From Armatimonadota bacterium (lineage in GTDB: Bacteria; Sysuimicrobiota; Sysuimicrobiia; Sysuimicrobiales; Humicultoraceae), in the NCBI GenBank assembly GCA_016199305.1, contig JACQGZ010000340.1, positions 1 through 9,714 on the forward strand: a stretch of DNA of 9,714 bases, written 5' to 3'. Made by a program: the position numbers and the translations under genes. A model generated the notes under the pieces. The model was not told where the DNA came from. It was given only the letters and a program-made list of their open reading frames with translations, and made no database searches. This document shows, in pieces, positions 6,568 through 9,714 of this stretch (position 1 is its first letter; each line of letters begins with the position of its first letter).

Positions 6568-7359
6568 GTGGCCCGCGCCGCCGTCGCCGTCCAGGATCCG
6601 GAGGTCCGCCGGGCGCTCGGGGAGCACCTGCTGGCGATCGCCGACGACGAGTTCCTCCTCGGCCACCGGCACGCGGAGTGGACCGGGTTCGGCCCCGACC
6701 TCGAATCCGACGTGGCCCTCTCCTCCATCGCGCAGGAGGAGATGGGGCACGCCCGCCTCTTTTACCAGCAGACACTGGCGCTGGCCGGGCGTGGGGCGGA
6801 GGAGGTCGACGCGCTCGTCTTCGACCGCGCCCCGGCGGACTTCCGCAACGCCCTGCTGGTGGAACGGCCGAACGGCGACTGGGGATTCTCCATCGCCCGG
6901 CTGGTCCTGTACGACCTGGCCGACGAGGTGCGCCTGGAGGCCTGGAGCCGGAGCCCCCTGGAGACGGTGCCCGATCTCGCCCGCACGCTGCAGCGGGAGG
7001 AGAAATATCACCGGATGTACGGCGAGGCCTGGCTGAGCCGCTTGGCGCGAGCAACGCCGGAGAGTCACGCCAGGATGCAGACGGCCGTGGACGCGGCCTG
7101 GCCGGAGGCGCGCGGGTTCTTCGAGGCGGCGCCGGAAGAGGAACGCCTGCTGGAGGCCGGCGTCCTGCCTGCGGCGGCGGCCGGGGGGGAGGCGCTCTGG
7201 CAGGAGCGGGTGGCCGCCCTCTTCGCGCCCTTGGAGATCCGGCTGACCTCCGCGGCGGCGGTCCTGGGGGGGCGCCTCGGGCGCCACTCCTCCGATCTGA
7301 CCGCGCTGCTGGAAGAGATGACCTCGGTGTGGCGACTCGAGCCGGGCGCGACATGGTAG
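6568..7359 (+). CDS. paaC: Phenylacetyl-CoA epoxidase subunit PaaC, with an apparently complete diiron ligand set
   Basis: 263 residues (E. coli PaaC about 248). PaaC is the PaaA paralogue that forms the structural heterodimer with it. Family blocks are LLGHRHAEW (30-38), LLVERPNGDWGFSIAR (97-111-type block), REEKYHRMYGEAW (143-155) and a C terminus ending EMTSVWRLEPGATW. Start GTG 6568 follows GGGGAGG and lies one base after the paaB stop. Unusual: residues corresponding to all six PaaA iron ligands are present, E28 (ADDEF), E58 and H61 (QEEMGHA), D116 (LYDLAD), E145 and H148 (EEKYH). Steps E28-E58 (30), E58-H61 (3), D116-E145 (29) and E145-H148 (3) equal those in the neighbouring PaaA. As I recall it, E. 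coli PaaC has lost most of these. The 3' end overlaps paaD by 7 bases. Confidence 0.94.
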   Translation: MARAAVAVQDPEVRRALGEHLLAIADDEFLLGHRHAEWTGFGPDLESDVALSSIAQEEMGHARLFYQQTLALAGRGAEEVDALVFDRAPADFRNALLVERPNGDWGFSIARLVLYDLADEVRLEAWSRSPLETVPDLARTLQREEKYHRMYGEAWLSRLARATPESHARMQTAVDAAWPEARGFFEAAPEEERLLEAGVLPAAAAGGEALWQERVAALFAPLEIRLTSAAAVLGGRLGRHSSDLTALLEEMTSVWRLEPGATW

Positions 7360-7877
7360 AGGGGAGCGGGAGCGGAGCGGTGACCGCGACGGTGCAGGGC
7401 AGCGGCGGGGTGGTGGTCTCTGAGGCCGAGGTCTGGAAGGCCCTCGAGAAGGTCGAAGATCCCGAACTGCCAATCACCGTCACCGATCTGGGGCTGATCC
7501 GGGAGGTCGCCGTCGCGGGTGGCCGCGTGCGCGTCCGCCTCGTCCCGACCTACTCTGCCTGTGCGGCGATCGACGTGATGCGACAGGACATCCGGCTTCG
7601 GGTGCTCGCGTTGCCGGGGGTCGAGGAGGTGTCCGTGGAGCTCGCCTTCGACGAACCCTGGACGATGGCGCGGATGTCGGAGCGAGGGCGGGCCGCGCTG
7701 GCCGCCTACGGCCTGAGTCTGCCCGGGCGGCGCGCCGCGGAGCCGGTGTCCTGTTCCTACTGCGGATCCACCAACACCACGCTGGAGAATCCCTTCGGCC
7801 CGACGCTCTGCCGCGCGATCTACTACTGCCGCGACTGCCGCAACCCGATCGAGCGGTTCAAACCCCCGGCCGAGTGA
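7353..7877 (+). CDS. paaD: PaaD-like epoxidase maturation protein (DUF59/MIP18 domain plus zinc-ribbon tail)
   Basis: 174 residues from ATG 7353. Residues about 24-105 form a DUF59/MIP18-type domain with EDPELPITVTDLGLI (35-49) and the conserved cysteine C70 in PTYSACAAI, where the family usually reads SGCPA. The C terminus (134-162) carries five cysteines, C134, C137, C153, C159 and C162, followed by NPIERFK, the PaaD-type metal-binding tail. PaaD is required for phenylacetate use and is thought to help assemble the metal centre of the epoxidase. Start is uncertain: ATG 7353 overlaps paaC but has no obvious ribosome site; GTG 7380, preceded by ggagcggagcg, would drop a Gly/Ser/Val-rich leader of 9 residues. 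The stop overlaps the next gene's GTG by 4 bases. Confidence 0.92.
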   Translation: MVEGSGSGAVTATVQGSGGVVVSEAEVWKALEKVEDPELPITVTDLGLIREVAVAGGRVRVRLVPTYSACAAIDVMRQDIRLRVLALPGVEEVSVELAFDEPWTMARMSERGRAALAAYGLSLPGRRAAEPVSCSYCGSTNTTLENPFGPTLCRAIYYCRDCRNPIERFKPPAE

Positions 7878-8314
7878 CCCCCGCCGGCAGGCCCCCAGGG
7901 CGCGGGCGGCCCGGACGCGGGCCCCGCACGCCGCGCCCACCCCTCTCCGACGAGATCTACCTGAGGCGGCAGCGGGAGATGATCCTGATCACTCAGGGGC
8001 GGCGCACCGGTCGGGCGCACCGCGTGGACCTGTGGTTCGTGCACGAGGCCGGCCGCCTCTACCTCATGGCCTACGCGCGCAGGCACGGCCGCGGCACCGA
8101 CTGGTACCAGAACCTGCGCCACGGGCGGCGCGCGGTCGTTGAGGTCGGCGACCGCCGGTACGAGGCCGCGTGGGAGCGGATCGAGGACCCGGCCGGGATG
8201 CTCGTCCAGATCACCGCCCTGTTCACCCTCAAGTATGGGCGGCAGATGGTGGCGTCCTATTACGCCGAGACGAAGCGCCACCCGGTCTGTCTGCGGATCG
8301 CTCCGCACCCCTAG
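7874..8314 (+). CDS. F420H2-quinone-reductase/DUF385-like split-barrel protein
   Basis: 146 residues. The core resembles the Ddn/DUF385 family (PNPOx-like split barrel, deazaflavin-dependent nitroreductase group): ILITQGRRTGRAHRVDLWFV (37-56), GRLYLMAYAR (60-69), and TDWYQNLRHGRRAVVEVG (75-92), matching the family's GRxSGxxRxVPLWFV and WxRNLxANPxVxV pattern. Members bind F420H2 or a flavin and reduce quinones or nitro compounds; others have no known activity. Start GTG 7874 overlaps the paaD stop (GTGA), a sign of coupling; the next in-frame start, ATG 7979, would begin at the first core strand. The first 23 residues are unusually rich in Arg, Pro and Gly, which may be disordered or a by-product of the overlap. 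Last gene of the operon. Cofactor and substrate are not readable from sequence. Confidence 0.8.
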   Translation: MTPAGRPPGRGRPGRGPRTPRPPLSDEIYLRRQREMILITQGRRTGRAHRVDLWFVHEAGRLYLMAYARRHGRGTDWYQNLRHGRRAVVEVGDRRYEAAWERIEDPAGMLVQITALFTLKYGRQMVASYYAETKRHPVCLRIAPHP

Positions 8315-8476
8315 ACGGCAGGCTCCGGCCCCCTCTCCCTCCGATGCACCGCCTCCCGCCGCGATCCGCCGGCGTCTAAGGAGCCCCCCTTCTGGGCAGA
8401 AAGTCTAGTGTCACTAAGAATCCGATTGAGAGGGCCGGCCGGTTTGGAGACCGTGGATCCCGGCGAGCGGGCGGCG
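8315..8476. other. Non-coding spacer between the paa operon and the hybrid kinase
   Basis: About 160 bases with no supported gene. It contains an 11-base palindrome, TAGTGTCACTA, at 8406-8416 (5-base arms around a central T), a possible operator, and GC-rich stretches without a convincing hairpin plus U tract. No clear -35/-10 pair was found. The last 24 bases become coding if the kinase starts at GTG 8453 rather than ATG 8477. Confidence 0.4.
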
Positions 8477-9714
8477 ATGGCCTGGGGACCGTTCCCCCCA
8501 CTGCGGGCGCGTCTATTTCTGCTCATCCTCCTGGTGGCTCTTCCAGTGGTGGGCCTGGCCTTCCATTCCGGGCGGCTGTTTGGCCTGGGGGTGGCCACGC
8601 TCCTGGCAGTGGCTGGAGCGTGGCTGGCGAGCGATCGTCTGGTCCTCCGGCAGATGCGGTCGTTGATCGACGGGTCGGCGGCGGCCCGCGGGCAGGCGGA
8701 GGAGGATCGCCTGGCCAGAGCCGCGGCCGATCGGGCCAATCAGGCCAAGAGTGAGTTTGTCTCCCGGTTGAGCCACGAATTGCGCACACCCCTCAACGCC
8801 ATCCTCGGGTTTGCGCAGTTGCTGGAGATGGACGCACTCAGCCCCGAGCAGCAGGAACACGTGGTGCAGATCCTCAAAGGCGGGCGGCATCTGCTCGGCC
8901 TCATCGGCGAGGCGTTGGACTTTGCCCGCATCGACGCCGGCCGTCTGGCCATCTCGCCGGAACCCGTGGCCGTGAAGGAGCTGCTGCAGGAGAGCGCCGA
9001 TCTGATCGCGCCGCTCGCCGCCGCGGCAGGCCTTCGGATCGCCGGGGACTGGGCCGCGACCCCTGAGCGCTTCGTGCAGGCCGATCGTCAACGCCTCAAG
9101 CAGGTGCTGCTGAACCTGCTCTCCAACGCGGTCAAGTACAACCGGCCGGCGGGGGTGGTGACGCTCGCGTACCGGGACGACGGTCCGGGCCGGCTGCGCA
9201 TCGCCGTGACCGACACGGGCCCGGGCATCCCCGCGGAACGCGCGGCACGCCTCTTTATGCCTTTTGAACGACTGGGAGCCGAGGCGCGACAGATCGAAGG
9301 GACCGGGCTCGGTCTCGCGCTGTCCCGGCGCCTGGTTGACTTAATGGGAGGAGCGCTGGGGGTGGAGTCCATTCCCGGAGAGGGCAGCACCTTCTGGGTG
9401 GCGCTGCCCCTCACGGAGGCACCGCTGGACGGGTTCGAGCGGACCGGGGCGGAGCCCCAGGAGCCGGCCGGAGTTCGGCGGCCGACGCGAGTGCGGACCG
9501 TGCTCTACGTCGAGGACAACCTCTCCAGTCTCCGGCTCGTCCAGCGTCTCCTGGCCCGACGTCCCGGTATCCGCCTGATGCCGGCCATCCAGGGACGGCT
9601 CGCGATGGACCTGGCCCGTGAGCACCGTCCCGATTTGATCGTCCTGGATCTCCATCTGCCGGACATGCCGGGGGAGGAGGTCCTGCGGGCGCTGAAGGAG
9701 GATCCGCAGACGCG
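8477..9714 (+). CDS. Hybrid sensor histidine kinase with short membrane N terminus and REC domain (3' end outside window)
   Basis: 412 residues are visible and the frame is still open at the window end. Order: a hydrophobic N terminus (about residues 12-30 and 35-54, two closely spaced membrane segments), a short coiled linker, HisKA with the H-box SHELRTPLN (phospho-histidine H100), HATPase_c with N213/N217 (NLLSNAVKY), DTGPGIP (from D246) and EGTGLGLALS (from E274), then a linker and a receiver domain with YVEDN and the phospho-acceptor D391 in VLDLHLPDM. All catalytic motifs are intact. It would autophosphorylate and pass phosphate to its own receiver. There is no room for a periplasmic sensor domain. 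Start: ATG 8477 has only a weak ribosome site; GTG 8453, preceded by TTGGAG at short spacing, is an alternative adding 8 residues. Confidence 0.93.
   Translation, partial: MAWGPFPPLRARLFLLILLVALPVVGLAFHSGRLFGLGVATLLAVAGAWLASDRLVLRQMRSLIDGSAAARGQAEEDRLARAAADRANQAKSEFVSRLSHELRTPLNAILGFAQLLEMDALSPEQQEHVVQILKGGRHLLGLIGEALDFARIDAGRLAISPEPVAVKELLQESADLIAPLAAAAGLRIAGDWAATPERFVQADRQRLKQVLLNLLSNAVKYNRPAGVVTLAYRDDGPGRLRIAVTDTGPGIPAERAARLFMPFERLGAEARQIEGTGLGLALSRRLVDLMGGALGVESIPGEGSTFWVALPLTEAPLDGFERTGAEPQEPAGVRRPTRVRTVLYVEDNLSSLRLVQRLLARRPGIRLMPAIQGRLAMDLAREHRPDLIVLDLHLPDMPGEEVLRALKEDPQT

Noticed and set aside
7065..7940. A 291-codon minus-strand open frame across paaC/paaD
   Set aside because: Antisense to two genes with intact family motifs; composition is that of a GC-driven shadow frame.
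8139..8408. Small plus-strand open frames overlapping the DUF385-like gene and running into the spacer
   Set aside because: They are Ser/Pro/Arg-rich, start inside the real gene in another frame, and have no ribosome site or recognisable motif.
1..9714. Search for tRNA, rRNA, CRISPR arrays, insertion sequences and att sites
   Set aside because: No regularly spaced repeats, cloverleaf-like segments, transposase or integrase motifs were seen; intergenic space is too small for most of these.

Overview
The window is a stretch of very GC-rich bacterial chromosome, tightly packed with short intergenic gaps and many GTG starts. The gene set (a PaaABCD-type epoxidase, an F420-type flavin/deazaflavin reductase fold protein, a C-terminally REC-bearing hybrid kinase) fits an aerobic, high-GC, possibly thermophilic lineage of the Terrabacteria kind (Chloroflexota, Armatimonadota, Deinococcota relatives, Actinomycetota). 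I cannot name the phylum from sequence alone. No RNA gene, CRISPR array, insertion sequence or phage gene is visible.

Layout. (1) Bases 1-1949, plus strand: the end of a protein with a degenerate GGDEF-like segment and an unassigned C-terminal domain, coupled by a 4-base overlap to a secreted M28 zinc aminopeptidase. (2) Bases 1965-2037: a 23-base inverted repeat that closes this unit and the convergent one. (3) Bases 2029-4666, minus strand: a two-gene envelope/ion-homeostasis unit, read as a CPA2 cation/proton antiporter followed by a CorC/TlyC-type DUF21-CBS membrane protein. (4) Bases 4667-4778: a short divergent intergenic region. (5) Bases 4779-8314, plus strand: an operon in which every junction overlaps or is separated by one base: paaA, a DinB-family gene, paaB, paaC, paaD, and a DUF385/F420H2-reductase-like gene. 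(6) Bases 8315-8476: non-coding spacer. (7) Bases 8477 (or 8453) to the end: a membrane hybrid histidine kinase that runs off the window.

How the genes work together. PaaA/PaaB/PaaC/PaaD are the catalytic, bridging, structural and maturation parts of phenylacetyl-CoA 1,2-epoxidase, the oxygen-dependent first attack on the aromatic ring in aerobic-hybrid phenylacetate catabolism. The reductase PaaE and all other paa genes are absent from the window. Two unexpected proteins are locked into the same operon: a DinB fold protein with its three metal histidines, and an F420H2-quinone-reductase-like protein. The most interesting detail is that PaaC, which in the E. coli enzyme has lost its iron-binding residues, here keeps residues matching all six diiron ligands of PaaA with nearly the same spacing. 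No clearly undescribed defence or mobile system was found; the candidates for novelty are within this Paa operon.
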